From Candidatus Poribacteria bacterium (GTDB lineage Bacteria; Poribacteria; WGA-4E; WGA-3G), in contig RKRR01000157.1 in NCBI GenBank assembly GCA_007571305.1, positions 1 to 64,000 on the forward strand: DNA of 64,000 nucleotides, given 5' to 3'. The position numbers and the translations under genes are program-made. Shown piece by piece: positions 51,401 to 59,468 of the stretch. The notes beneath the pieces were generated by a model, which was given only the letters and a program-made list of their open reading frames with translations, did no database searches and had not been told where the DNA came from. Numbering within the stretch: the first letter of the stretch is position 1; each line of letters starts with the position of its first letter.

Positions 51401-52288
51401 ATGAAAAGTTACAAAGAGTTACCAAGCGATGCCGGCTCCAATATTATCGGACAAGTCACGGCACAGGTGAACCGTGTCCAGAAACGACTCGCCTCGGTCA
51501 AACACACAGTCGCAATTATGAGCGGGAAAGGTGGTGTTGGCAAAAGTTCACTCACCGCGAACCTCGCCGCAGCACTTACACTGAAGGGTAACACAGTCGG
51601 GGTTGTGGATGCCGACATCAACGGACCTACGCTCGCCAAGATGATGGGGGTGCGTAACGCTACTTTGGGATACACACCCGCTGGAGTCAAGCCTGCTGTT
51701 ACCGCTCTCGGCACCAAACTTATCTCTATGGATTTACTCTTGGCAGAAGATGATGCTCCGGTCCTCTGGAATGCTCACACCCAAAAGGATGCGTTCACGT
51801 GGCGTAGCACGATGGAGGTCAGCGCGCTCCGGGAATTCATCGCCGATACCGAGTGGGGATCCCTGGATTATCTTCTGCTGGATTTGCCACCCGGAACCGA
51901 GCGACTTCCAAACGTAGTAGAACTTGTCCCTGACCTTGGCGGTGTGGTCGTCGTAACAATCCCGTCAGAGGTATCGCAACTCATTGTGAAAAAATCGGTA
52001 ACAATGGCAAAAGACGTTCTGAATATCCCAATCATCGGCGTTGTCGAAAATATGGCTTTCTATGTCTGTCAGCACTGTGGCGAGGAGGAACCGCTCTTTT
52101 CTGCTGGCGAGGCACTGGATACTGCATTCCAGCAGGTGATCCTCGGAAGTGTCCCCTTTGATCCACGACTCGCCCGTTCTGGTGACGACGGAACGCTTTA
52201 TCTTGATGAATACCCGGACGCGCCCGCGAGCAAGGCACTCATGCAGGTAGCTGAAAAAGTTCAAGCGTTTTTGAAGAAAAGTCCGTGA
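51401..52288 (+). CDS. Mrp/NBP35 (ApbC-type) iron-sulfur carrier ATPase
   Basis: A 295-residue deviant P-loop ATPase: MSGKGGVGKSSLTANLAAAL (P-loop at about 42-50), VVDADINGPTLAKMMGV, and LLDLPPGTE. C223 and C226 (YVCQHCGEEE) form the CxxC that holds a bridging [4Fe-4S] cluster at the dimer interface. It delivers iron-sulfur clusters to target proteins. The N-terminal DUF59/MIP18 domain of many bacterial Mrp proteins is missing. A PCP_red protein is encoded 53 bases downstream. Confidence 0.9.
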   Translation: MKSYKELPSDAGSNIIGQVTAQVNRVQKRLASVKHTVAIMSGKGGVGKSSLTANLAAALTLKGNTVGVVDADINGPTLAKMMGVRNATLGYTPAGVKPAVTALGTKLISMDLLLAEDDAPVLWNAHTQKDAFTWRSTMEVSALREFIADTEWGSLDYLLLDLPPGTERLPNVVELVPDLGGVVVVTIPSEVSQLIVKKSVTMAKDVLNIPIIGVVENMAFYVCQHCGEEEPLFSAGEALDTAFQQVILGSVPFDPRLARSGDDGTLYLDEYPDAPASKALMQVAEKVQAFLKKSP

Positions 52289-52341
52289 AATACTCACATT
52301 GTTTAACAGCAAGGAAAAATTAAAAAGGAAAGTTTGAAAAA

Positions 52342-52872
52342 ATGAAGTTCTTATGTACAGACTGTGACACGGCGATGAAATTTAAAGACGTAACCCGTCC
52401 CGAACAAGGCTCCGTGACAGCACTTTTTGAGTGTCCTGACTGCTTTACAGAGATCGCCATGTTCCTCAATCCGTCGGAGACTCAGATGCTAAAATCCTTG
52501 GATCTCAAACTGGGTGGGAACAACGAGGCAGCGCAGCCGATGCAGATGGTGCGTTCACAGTTAGAAACCGCAAAAACCGAAGCGATGCCTAACGAGTTTT
52601 CCGCAGAAGTGAGTTCGGGCGGAACTGCTGAAGGTGGCAAATGCCCCTTTACCTCTGTCATCTCGGACGCATTTCAGGAGGAACCAGAACGTGTCGAGCC
52701 GACCGGTCCCGTCTGGTCAGCAGAGGCACTTGAACGCTTAGAACGGATTCCGGCGTTTGTCCGTCCTATGGCGAAGATGGGGATTGAGAGTTTCGCGAAA
52801 GACAACAGATACGATGAGATTACAGGCGAAGTCATGGATGCCGCACGCGGAAACTTCCCCACACAATTCTAA
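52342..52872 (+). CDS. Zinc-ribbon and PCP_red domain protein
   Basis: A 176-residue protein. Two CxxC pairs near the N-terminus (CTDCDTAMKF, FECPDCFTEI) make a zinc ribbon. After a linker, residues 130-176 form a PCP_red domain (VWSAEALERLERIPAFVRPM, SFAKDNRYDEITGEVMDAAR). It is the second PCP_red protein in the window and follows the Mrp ATPase with short spacing, so the two are probably one operon. This suggests handling of iron-sulfur clusters; the domain's biochemical role outside chlorophyll synthesis is unknown. Confidence 0.8.
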   Translation: MKFLCTDCDTAMKFKDVTRPEQGSVTALFECPDCFTEIAMFLNPSETQMLKSLDLKLGGNNEAAQPMQMVRSQLETAKTEAMPNEFSAEVSSGGTAEGGKCPFTSVISDAFQEEPERVEPTGPVWSAEALERLERIPAFVRPMAKMGIESFAKDNRYDEITGEVMDAARGNFPTQF

Positions 52873-52886
52873 TGCCGATCCCCAAC

Positions 52887-52980
52887 AAGGTAGGTGCGGT
52901 TTCTAACCGCACCCTCAATATTCGAATTCGCTTGTAGATTGGGTTGAACGCAGTGAAACCCAACACTAGCCCCTACCTTT
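52887..52980. terminator. Nested palindromes between convergent genes, bidirectional terminator
   Basis: GGTGCGGTT / AACCGCACC (52893-52913) and TTGGGTT / AACCCAA (52939-52963) are enclosed by an outer pair AAGGTAG / CTACCTT. The element lies between the stop codons of two convergent genes, as a shared terminator would. The first stem repeats the palindrome at 1071-1090. Confidence 0.55.
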
Positions 52981-52995
52981 AAGGAGTGGATGCCA

Positions 52996-53796
52996 TCACT
53001 CCTCAAGTTGATGCACAACAGCGAGTGGCGTTGCGGCGAGTAGACCTGCATCAATCGGAATAGTGACACCGGAGATCCATTTCGATTCGTCACTGGCGAG
53101 AAAAACGGTTGCCCAGGCGACATCCCAAGCAGTTCCTTCCGTACCGAGTGGTCCGATGAGTCGTCGCCGTTCCCGCTCCGCTTCACTCAAATACGGCGCA
53201 GGGAATGACGCGTAAAGATGTCCAGGCGCGATGCAATTCACTCGAATGTTGTCTCGTCCATGATGAACTGCCATCACTGTTGTTGCAGAAATCATCCCAC
53301 CTTTCGCAGCCGCGTATGGCAAATTCCGAGAGGAACCCGCACGCAGTGCATCGATAGACGAGACATTGATAATTGAACCTCCGCCTGCCTCAGCCATCCG
53401 AGGCACCGCATGCTTGCATGCCATAATCATGCTTTTGAGATTGACATCCATGACTCTGTCCCACTTCTCTTCGTCCACTTGTGTGACTACCCCGGAGCCG
53501 CCAAGTCCTACGTTGTTGAAGAGGACGTTCACTTTGCCAAAATGTTCGACGGCGGCTTCTACCATTCCAGCACAGGCTTCCTCTGTAGACAGATCACCGA
53601 TGAACACCGATGCTTCGCCTCCTTCTGCCTCGATCTCTGCAAGCGTAGTGTTGGCGTTCTCAGGGGAGATGTCCGCTAACAATACTTTCGCACCCTCTCT
53701 TGCGAAGAGCATTGAGGTCGCATAGCCGGTGCCGTCCACTTCTCCTTTTCTGCCTGCACCTGTAACAATTGCAACTTTCCCATTCAATCGGTCCAT
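52996..53796 (-). CDS. Short-chain dehydrogenase/reductase (SDR)
   Basis: A 266-residue NAD(P)-dependent oxidoreductase. The cofactor motif is widened (TGAGRKGEVDGTGYA), as in a subgroup of SDRs with an insertion in the glycine loop. LLADIS at the end of the second strand, with its Asp, suggests NAD(H). NNVGLGG, INVSSID and YAAAK supply the usual catalytic Ser, Tyr and Lys. The C-terminus ISGVTIPIDAGLLA is typical. Substrate unknown. It lies downstream of the Gfo/Idh/MocA gene, separated by a family E element. Confidence 0.9.
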   Translation of the reverse strand: MDRLNGKVAIVTGAGRKGEVDGTGYATSMLFAREGAKVLLADISPENANTTLAEIEAEGGEASVFIGDLSTEEACAGMVEAAVEHFGKVNVLFNNVGLGGSGVVTQVDEEKWDRVMDVNLKSMIMACKHAVPRMAEAGGGSIINVSSIDALRAGSSRNLPYAAAKGGMISATTVMAVHHGRDNIRVNCIAPGHLYASFPAPYLSEAERERRRLIGPLGTEGTAWDVAWATVFLASDESKWISGVTIPIDAGLLAATPLAVVHQLEE

Positions 53797-53806
53797 ATTT
53801 TAGATG

Positions 53807-54010
53807 TTCCTTGCGGGTAAGTAACGTGAGTTGGAATTCTCACGTGCCTTTTTCTATAGTCGCCCGCGCCGTTGTTGCGGGCTTGCGTGTTTAGGTGGAA
53901 GGTTGAAAAATTGGTAGTCCATTCTTCCTTTCTAATGATCCAATCGTGGCTTGAGCGAAAACCTGCTTGTAATCCAATGGAGCACAGTGAAGATGCCATG
54001 GATTAAAAAC
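53807..54010 (+). repeat. Repeat family E element, intact copy
   Basis: It starts TTCCTTGCGGGTAAGTAACG, contains the inverted pair CGTGAG...CTCACG (about 53825-53845) and CGCCCGC / GCGGGC, and ends AAAACCTGCTTGTAAT, CCAATGGAGCACAG and GGATTAAAAACC. It lies in the gap between two minus-strand genes but in plus orientation, so it is not simply a leader of either. Confidence 0.55.
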
Positions 54011-54030
54011 CGTTGCCCGCAAATTTGCAT

Positions 54031-55200
54031 TTAGCCAATCCCTAACTTATCGTTAATCTCCTTCTGGTAGCCTTCCAGTTCGCAATTTTCGATCTCTGCA
54101 ATCGTCACTGGACGACCGAACCACCCTGATTCGTAGACTGCCATGCAGATGGCTTCCGACCGCATGCCTTCGACGGCATCCACTTCCGGTTTACCGCCGC
54201 TCCGAATGGCATCGGCGAAGTATTTCAGTTCAATCGCGACGGTGTCTTCCACACCGCCCGGGAAGTAGTATTCCCGTTCCGAGTCGCTGAGGCTATCCGT
54301 GAATTCCTGCATGAGATCATCGTTGGAGATCGGTTCGCCGCCGCGCGGCACCAACCCCTGGTTCCAATCGAGCGAGCCTTTGCTGCCGTAAACAGTGTGT
54401 TGACGGAAACTGTGTCCGGGGGCAGAGCCGACCCATGTCCACTGTGCTGTAACGCCCTGCTCAAACTTGATGGTAGCGATCATCGCGTCCTCAACGTCAA
54501 CAGCGTATCCACCTTCTCTGTCTGCTGGGTTATCGTAGCGGAAAGGTTCATAAGCCTTGTTGATTGCATAGACCTCCTCGGCTTCCATACCGAGGATATA
54601 GCGCATCAGATCCGTGAAATGCACGCCGCCGTCTAATGCCCAACCGCCGCCTGCGTCCATCTTGAAGTTGCGCCAACCCCATTTTCCTAAGCCTTCACCG
54701 ACCTCTACCCAGAAGAACATACGCGGATCACCGATACGTCCTTGAGCGACTGCCCAACTGCGGGTGCGTTGGATGCGCGCCAGACGATAATTTTCAGCGA
54801 CAGAGATAATCTTGTCGTTTCGAGCCGCGGCGTCCATCATCAGTTGACATGCCCGCATTGTGATACCGAACGGCTTTTCAATAATAACATGTTTTCCAGC
54901 CTCGAGCGCAGGTACGGCAAGAGTGTGATGGGCACTATGCAGGGCACAGATGTCAACACACTCCAAATCAGGGTGCTTCGCTAACATCTCATCGAGTTCT
55001 GTGTAGACGGCTGGTTTCGTACCACCTTGGAATTCGTGTGCCTGATTTGCTCGTTCTTCAGCACGTTCCACTGCGATGTCACACGCCGCTACAATTTCAT
55101 AATCTCTGATTCCTTTCGACCAGAGTTCGCTATACCCACCCATGTGCGCACCGGACATACCACCGCATCCGACTAATCCCATTTTAATTCGTTCTGCCAT
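54031..55200 (-). CDS. Gfo/Idh/MocA family oxidoreductase
   Basis: A 389-residue NAD(P)-dependent sugar or cyclitol oxidoreductase. The Rossmann motif is VGCGGMSGAHMGGY near the start; the family lysine sits in VIIEKPFG, and a His-rich region (GGVHFTDLMRYILG) completes the active site. The C-terminal half is the usual alpha/beta domain. The ATG at 55200 is chosen: AAGGAGACT precedes it and a good promoter lies further up. Probable role in catabolism of a sugar derivative. Confidence 0.9.
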   Translation of the reverse strand: MAERIKMGLVGCGGMSGAHMGGYSELWSKGIRDYEIVAACDIAVERAEERANQAHEFQGGTKPAVYTELDEMLAKHPDLECVDICALHSAHHTLAVPALEAGKHVIIEKPFGITMRACQLMMDAAARNDKIISVAENYRLARIQRTRSWAVAQGRIGDPRMFFWVEVGEGLGKWGWRNFKMDAGGGWALDGGVHFTDLMRYILGMEAEEVYAINKAYEPFRYDNPADREGGYAVDVEDAMIATIKFEQGVTAQWTWVGSAPGHSFRQHTVYGSKGSLDWNQGLVPRGGEPISNDDLMQEFTDSLSDSEREYYFPGGVEDTVAIELKYFADAIRSGGKPEVDAVEGMRSEAICMAVYESGWFGRPVTIAEIENCELEGYQKEINDKLGIG

Positions 55201-55268
55201 GTAAGTCTCCTTATGTATCTCTCGTAATTTACGCGGACCCAACACGTTTCAACAAGTGAACATGCGAA

Positions 55269-55297
55269 ATTATATGTGCCCCCCAATCTCATGTCAA
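55269..55297 (-). promoter_or_regulatory. Consensus sigma70-type promoter for the Gfo/Idh/MocA gene
   Basis: On the minus strand TTGACA (55297-55292) and TATAAT (55274-55269), both perfect consensus, are 17 bases apart; the spacer has a run of six G. The implied leader is about 60 bases. Confidence 0.72.
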
Positions 55298-55334
55298 CAT
55301 TTTTATCTCTGGGTAGAGCCATTCAGTGCTACTG

Positions 55335-55491
55335 TAACCCAGCTTGCTACCTTATAGCATAACCTGTTAGGTTGTGCATCTTCGCACCGAAGACGACACG
55401 GAATACACCTAATCTTTCACAAAAATGAAGGATACTCTCTGAAGAACGGGTGTTCGTGTATCTGAAATCATAGAGGTAGCAAATTGGGTTA
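55335..55491. mobile_element. MITE-like repeat, family B copy 8
   Basis: Ends TAACCCAGCTTGC and GCAAATTGGGTTA; the interior resembles copy 1 (CACACGGAATACACC, AACGGGTGTTCGTG). It is followed after 3 bases by copy 9. Confidence 0.8.
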
Positions 55492-55494
55492 CTA

Positions 55495-55648
55495 TAACCT
55501 AACGTGCTACGGACAAGTTTTAGACAGATGCTGTTTTTCAGTGAAAACCCTTCAGTATTTGGATACTTTCACAGCGTCCACTTAAGTTTGTGCCCATTTA
55601 TGCACAGGAAACCGACAGCCTATGCTACATAACTCACAACTTAGGTTA
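55495..55648. mobile_element. MITE-like repeat, family B copy 9
   Basis: Ends TAACCTAACGTGC and CACAACTTAGGTTA; the right interior (TTATGCACAGGAAACCGACAG, then CCTATGCTACATAA) resembles copy 4. Copies 8 and 9 together repeat the tandem arrangement seen for copies 3 and 4. Nothing else was seen in 55298-55740. Confidence 0.75.
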
Positions 55649-55740
55649 CTATAGGAGCAATCTCCGCCTTGTGATACATTAGGATGGTTGACTTAACATT
55701 CGTGTTCTGGTAGAATACCGCAATAAAGGGGGATATGACG

Positions 55741-56550
55741 ATGTGTACTACAGATACAAAATTCATCTATAGTCTCAAGTGTCTTTTCATCGCAATAACG
55801 GTTTTGGCACTGCTCGGTGGTCTGTCTACGGAGGCAGCGGTTGATGAACACACCGTCGCTGTCTGGCTCTTTGAGGAGGGAAGTGGAGATGTCGTGAAAG
55901 ACGTTTCCGGTAACGGGCACGATGGCGAATTCGCGGGGAAACCTGAATGGGTCAAGGCAAAATTCGGTGGAGGATTGGAATTTCCTGGAAATGACAGTGG
56001 GTATGTTGTTGTCAAGTCCACTAAAAAACTGGAGTTAGAAACGCTCAGTATTGAAGCGTGGGTCAAAGTAGCAGAGGGCACAGGGAAATGGCAGGGCATC
56101 ATCTGTAAACAGCAGGCGGGGTGCAACAATCGAAACTACGGTATCTGGGTTCATGTAGATCAGCATGTGCTGCATTCAGAAATTGGAGCAAATGGAGCGT
56201 GTGGATTTAGTATAGATGGCACAACCAAGATCACCGATGACAAGTGGCATCATCTCGCCTTTACCTATGATGGCAAAATGGGGCGGGCTTATGTCGATGG
56301 TGAATTGGAGATCGAAGCACCGAATGGCACCACATTTCAGAGTGCAGATCCGATTACAATCGGTGTGCCGAACCTCAATAACGCGAATGGATTGAAAGGT
56401 GTCATTGACGAGGTACGCATCTCCAATGTCGCACGAACCGAAGAGGAAATTCAAGAAGCGATGGATGTCGGATTAGCCGCAATTCTCAGTGTTGAACCCA
56501 GTGGCAAACTCGCAACACGTTGGGGATACCTTAAAAAACATGCACCATAA
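55741..56550 (+). CDS. Secreted LamG domain protein (second copy)
   Basis: A 269-residue protein with a signal peptide (LKCLFIAITVLALLGGLSTEA) and one LamG/concanavalin-like domain (VAVWLFEEGSGDVVKDVSGN, LELETLSIEAWVKVAEGTG, WHHLAFTYDGKMGRAYVDGE, GVIDEVRISNVARTEEEIQ). Its last residues SVEPSGKLATRWGYLKKHAP match the tail of the protein at 20108-20899. The ATG at 55741 is better spaced from AAAGGGGG than one two codons earlier. Likely a surface or periplasmic sugar-binding protein. Confidence 0.85.
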   Translation: MCTTDTKFIYSLKCLFIAITVLALLGGLSTEAAVDEHTVAVWLFEEGSGDVVKDVSGNGHDGEFAGKPEWVKAKFGGGLEFPGNDSGYVVVKSTKKLELETLSIEAWVKVAEGTGKWQGIICKQQAGCNNRNYGIWVHVDQHVLHSEIGANGACGFSIDGTTKITDDKWHHLAFTYDGKMGRAYVDGELEIEAPNGTTFQSADPITIGVPNLNNANGLKGVIDEVRISNVARTEEEIQEAMDVGLAAILSVEPSGKLATRWGYLKKHAP

Positions 56551-56570
56551 GATCCTTCAAAGCCGGTAGG

Positions 56571-56743
56571 TAACCCAGGTTGCTACTATACCCTAAGTTG
56601 CTACCTTATAGCATCACCTGTTAGGTTGTGCATCTTCGGACGCAGGAGACCCACGGTTTCCTACGCTACATAATTTGTGCACATTTATGCACAGGCTGAC
56701 AGCCTATGCTACGGAACTGGCAACTTGCGTTAAGGTTACTATA
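56571..56743. mobile_element. MITE-like repeat, family B copy 10 with an extra left end
   Basis: A left terminus TAACCCAGGTTGCTAC is followed directly by a second one, TACCCTAAGTTGCTAC (from 56589), then a full interior containing both modules and the right end GGCAACTTGCGTTA. This looks like insertion of one B element into another followed by loss of the outer remainder. Confidence 0.75.
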
Positions 56744-56751
56744 AACGAAAA

Positions 56752-57969
56752 ATGGAGAACAGATTGAGGAAAATATTAATCTACTTATATCTACTGTTGT
56801 TTTGTGGCACTCTACTCGCTTTCGGACAAGGACTACCAATAGCGGTGCCAGAGGAGGTGGGTGTTTCTACCAAACGCCTCAAACGCATTCGACCTCTCCT
56901 GCAAGATTATGTCAATTCAGGACAACTGCCTGGATTCCTGACGGTCGTGGCGAGACGCGGAAAAATCGTTCATTTTGAGACCATCGGCAGGCGAGACGTT
57001 GAGGAGGACAAACCCGTTGAGCCAAATACGATATTCCGTATCTATTCCATGTCTAAACCGATTACCAGTGTTGCAGTGATGATGCTTTATGAAGAAGGAC
57101 ATTTTCAACTCGGTACCCCCGTCTCCAAATTTATTCCTCAGTTTGAGAACATGAAGGTCTACAACGAGGACCAGACTGAAATCTTGGATACGAAGAAAGA
57201 GGTAACTATCAAACACCTCCTCATGCATACCGCTGGGTTGACTTACGGCTGGGGCAATAAACCTGTTGATGAACGCTACAAAGAACTCAAAATCTTTGAG
57301 ACCGGCTCGACATTAGTTGATATGGTAAAAAAACTCGGCAGTATCCCGCTCGTTCACGAACCGGGTGAAAGATGGACTTATGGTGTCTCAACGGATGTGC
57401 TCGGTTACCTCGTGGAGGTGGTTTCAGGGATGCCGTTTGAAGAGTTTCTCCAAGCGCGCCTCTTTGGTCCCCTCGGTATGGTAGACACAGCGTTCTCAGT
57501 GCCACCGGAGAAAGTGAACAGGTTTGCGGCACTCTATAGACCGAATAAAGAGAATGGACTGGAACGTGTCGAAAATGCCCCGCTCGCGAACGATGAAATC
57601 AGTTTTTTCCCATCAGGCGGTGGGGGCCTCGTTTCAACCGCTGCAGATTATATGTGATTTTGTCAAATGTTGCTCAATGGCGGTGCGTTAGACGGTGTCC
57701 GCATATTGGGCAAAAAGACGGTTGAACTCATGCGCTACCCCCATCATGATGATTGGTTTGGACTCGGTTTTGCTGTCGTCACGGATAAGGAACCCCCAAA
57801 CATTCTGGAGTCCGTAGGGAATTTCAGTTGGGGTGGTGCTGCCGCTACCACCTTCTGGATCGACCCTGAGGAAGAATTAATCGGCTTGCTTATGACGCAG
57901 CTCCTCAGAAACCCTTACCCTTTCCAGCAACAATTCAAAGTCTTAACCTATCAGGCACTCACTGAATAG
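56752..57969 (+). pseudogene. Serine hydrolase (class C beta-lactamase fold) with in-frame stop
   Basis: A 405-codon reading frame interrupted by TGA at 57655-57657 (codon 302). The paralogue at 58068 reads CGA (Arg) at the same place in the sequence DYMRFCQMLLNGG; after the stop the frame here continues FCQMLLNGGALDGVRILGKK to a normal end at 57969. A signal peptide (LLLFCGTLLAFGQG) and the catalytic S99-M-S-K102 are intact, but the truncated product would lose about 100 residues of the fold, including most of the final sheet and helix. Family members are esterases, D-aminopeptidases and penicillin-binding proteins. First of four tandem copies. Confidence 0.88.
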
Positions 57970-58067
57970 TATCTGTCAGACCAGCGATTTTCAATATCCG
58001 GTTATACATATCACAGCGGGCTATTTCTTGTGGTAACTGATAACTGGCAAGCATCTCGTAGGAGATT

Positions 58068-59390
58068 TTGAAGGTTCCAATATTGAAAGAGGAAAACGAA
58101 TTGAGAAAATTATTCGTCTACATATATGTATTACTGTTTTGTACCACCACACTCGTTTTCGGACAAGGTCTTCCGATGGAGGTACCGAAGGATGCCGGTG
58201 TTTCTGCTGAACGTCTTGCACACATCCGTCCAGCCATGCAAAATTATGTTGATGACGGACGTATACCGGGCTTCCTGACGGTCGTGGCAAGACGCGGAAA
58301 AATCGTTCACTTTGAAACCATCGGTATGCGAGATATTGAAAATAATAAACCTATTGAAGCAGACACAATATTTCGTATCCATTCTATGTCGAAACCGATT
58401 ACCAGTGTTGTGGTGATGATGCTTTATGAAGAAGGACATTTTCAACTCGACACGGCTGTGTCCGATTTCATCCCAGAATTTAAAAGTATGAAGGTCTACA
58501 ACGAGGATCAGACCGAAATTTTAGATGCGAAGAAAGAGGTAACCATCAAACATCTTCTCATGCATACCGCTGGGTTAGTCTACGGCTGGGGCAATGAATC
58601 GATCGATAAACGTTATCAGAAGGCGAACCTTTTTCAGCCCGGCACCCCGCTCGGGGATACAGTGAAGAAACTTAGCGAAATCCCACTCGCTCATGAACCC
58701 GGTGAAAAGTGGACTTATGGTGTCTCAACGGATGTGCTCGGCTATCTCGTGGAAGTGGTTTCAGGAATGCCGTTTGAAGAATTCCTCCAAACACGCCTGT
58801 TTGAACCCCTCGGTATGGTAGACACCGCATTTTCAGTGCCTATAGGGAAGTTGGACAGGTTTGCTGCAGTGTATCAACTGACGACAAAAGACAGAATGAA
58901 AGGTAGTAAAGAGAAAGAAAAATGGATGACAGGTGATAAAAAAGAAAAAATGAAGTTGGAACGTGTGGATAAAGATCCACGACTCGAGAGCGGTGAGATC
59001 CGTTTCTTTCCAGGGGGAGGTGGCGGACTCGTCTCAACTGCTTCGGATTATATGCGATTTTGTCAGATGTTACTCAATGGAGGCGAACTCGACGGTGTCC
59101 GCATACTAAAGAAAGAAACGGTTGAACTCATGCGCTACCCCCATCACGATGGTTGGTTTGGACTCGGTTTTTCTGTCGTAAGGGATAAGACATCGAAAGA
59201 TAGGGATGATAAAGAACCTAAAGATACACCTGAGTCTATAGGAAGTTACAGTTGGGGCGGTGCCGCCGGTACCCTCTTCTGGATTGATCCTGAAAAAGAG
59301 TTGATCGGTTTGCTCATGACGCAAATCAGTGACGTGTCCTCTTCCCATGATCAGTTTAAAGTGCTAACCTATGAGGCACTCACGGAATAG
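58068..59390 (+). CDS. Secreted serine hydrolase, class C beta-lactamase/esterase family (copy 2)
   Basis: A protein of about 440 residues. A signal peptide (LFVYIYVLLFCTTTLVFGQG) precedes the hydrolase fold: SMSKPIT with the nucleophilic Ser and Lys, the Tyr in WTYGVSTDVLGYLVEVVSG, and GGGGLVSTASDYMRF. Two Lys/Asp-rich insertions absent from the other copies occur at about residues 265-300 (TTKDRMKGSKEKEK, GDKKEKMKLERVDK) and 375-385 (KTSKDRDDKEPKD). The start may be the TTG at 58068 or, more likely, the TTG at 58101, which has AAAGAGGA at the right distance and corresponds to the N-terminus of copy 1. Substrate unknown. Confidence 0.85.
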   Translation: MKVPILKEENELRKLFVYIYVLLFCTTTLVFGQGLPMEVPKDAGVSAERLAHIRPAMQNYVDDGRIPGFLTVVARRGKIVHFETIGMRDIENNKPIEADTIFRIHSMSKPITSVVVMMLYEEGHFQLDTAVSDFIPEFKSMKVYNEDQTEILDAKKEVTIKHLLMHTAGLVYGWGNESIDKRYQKANLFQPGTPLGDTVKKLSEIPLAHEPGEKWTYGVSTDVLGYLVEVVSGMPFEEFLQTRLFEPLGMVDTAFSVPIGKLDRFAAVYQLTTKDRMKGSKEKEKWMTGDKKEKMKLERVDKDPRLESGEIRFFPGGGGGLVSTASDYMRFCQMLLNGGELDGVRILKKETVELMRYPHHDGWFGLGFSVVRDKTSKDRDDKEPKDTPESIGSYSWGGAAGTLFWIDPEKELIGLLMTQISDVSSSHDQFKVLTYEALTE

Positions 59391-59468
59391 TAGTCAGTCG
59401 TGCTGAATGCTACACGTGCATTCAGCGTTGATTCTCTACGTACTGACGACTACCCTATAGGAGACTTA

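Noticed and set aside
57655-57657. TGA read as selenocysteine or as a recoded sense codon
   Set aside because: TGA terminates many other genes in the window, paralogues have Arg there, the residue is not catalytic, and no SECIS-like hairpin was noticed.
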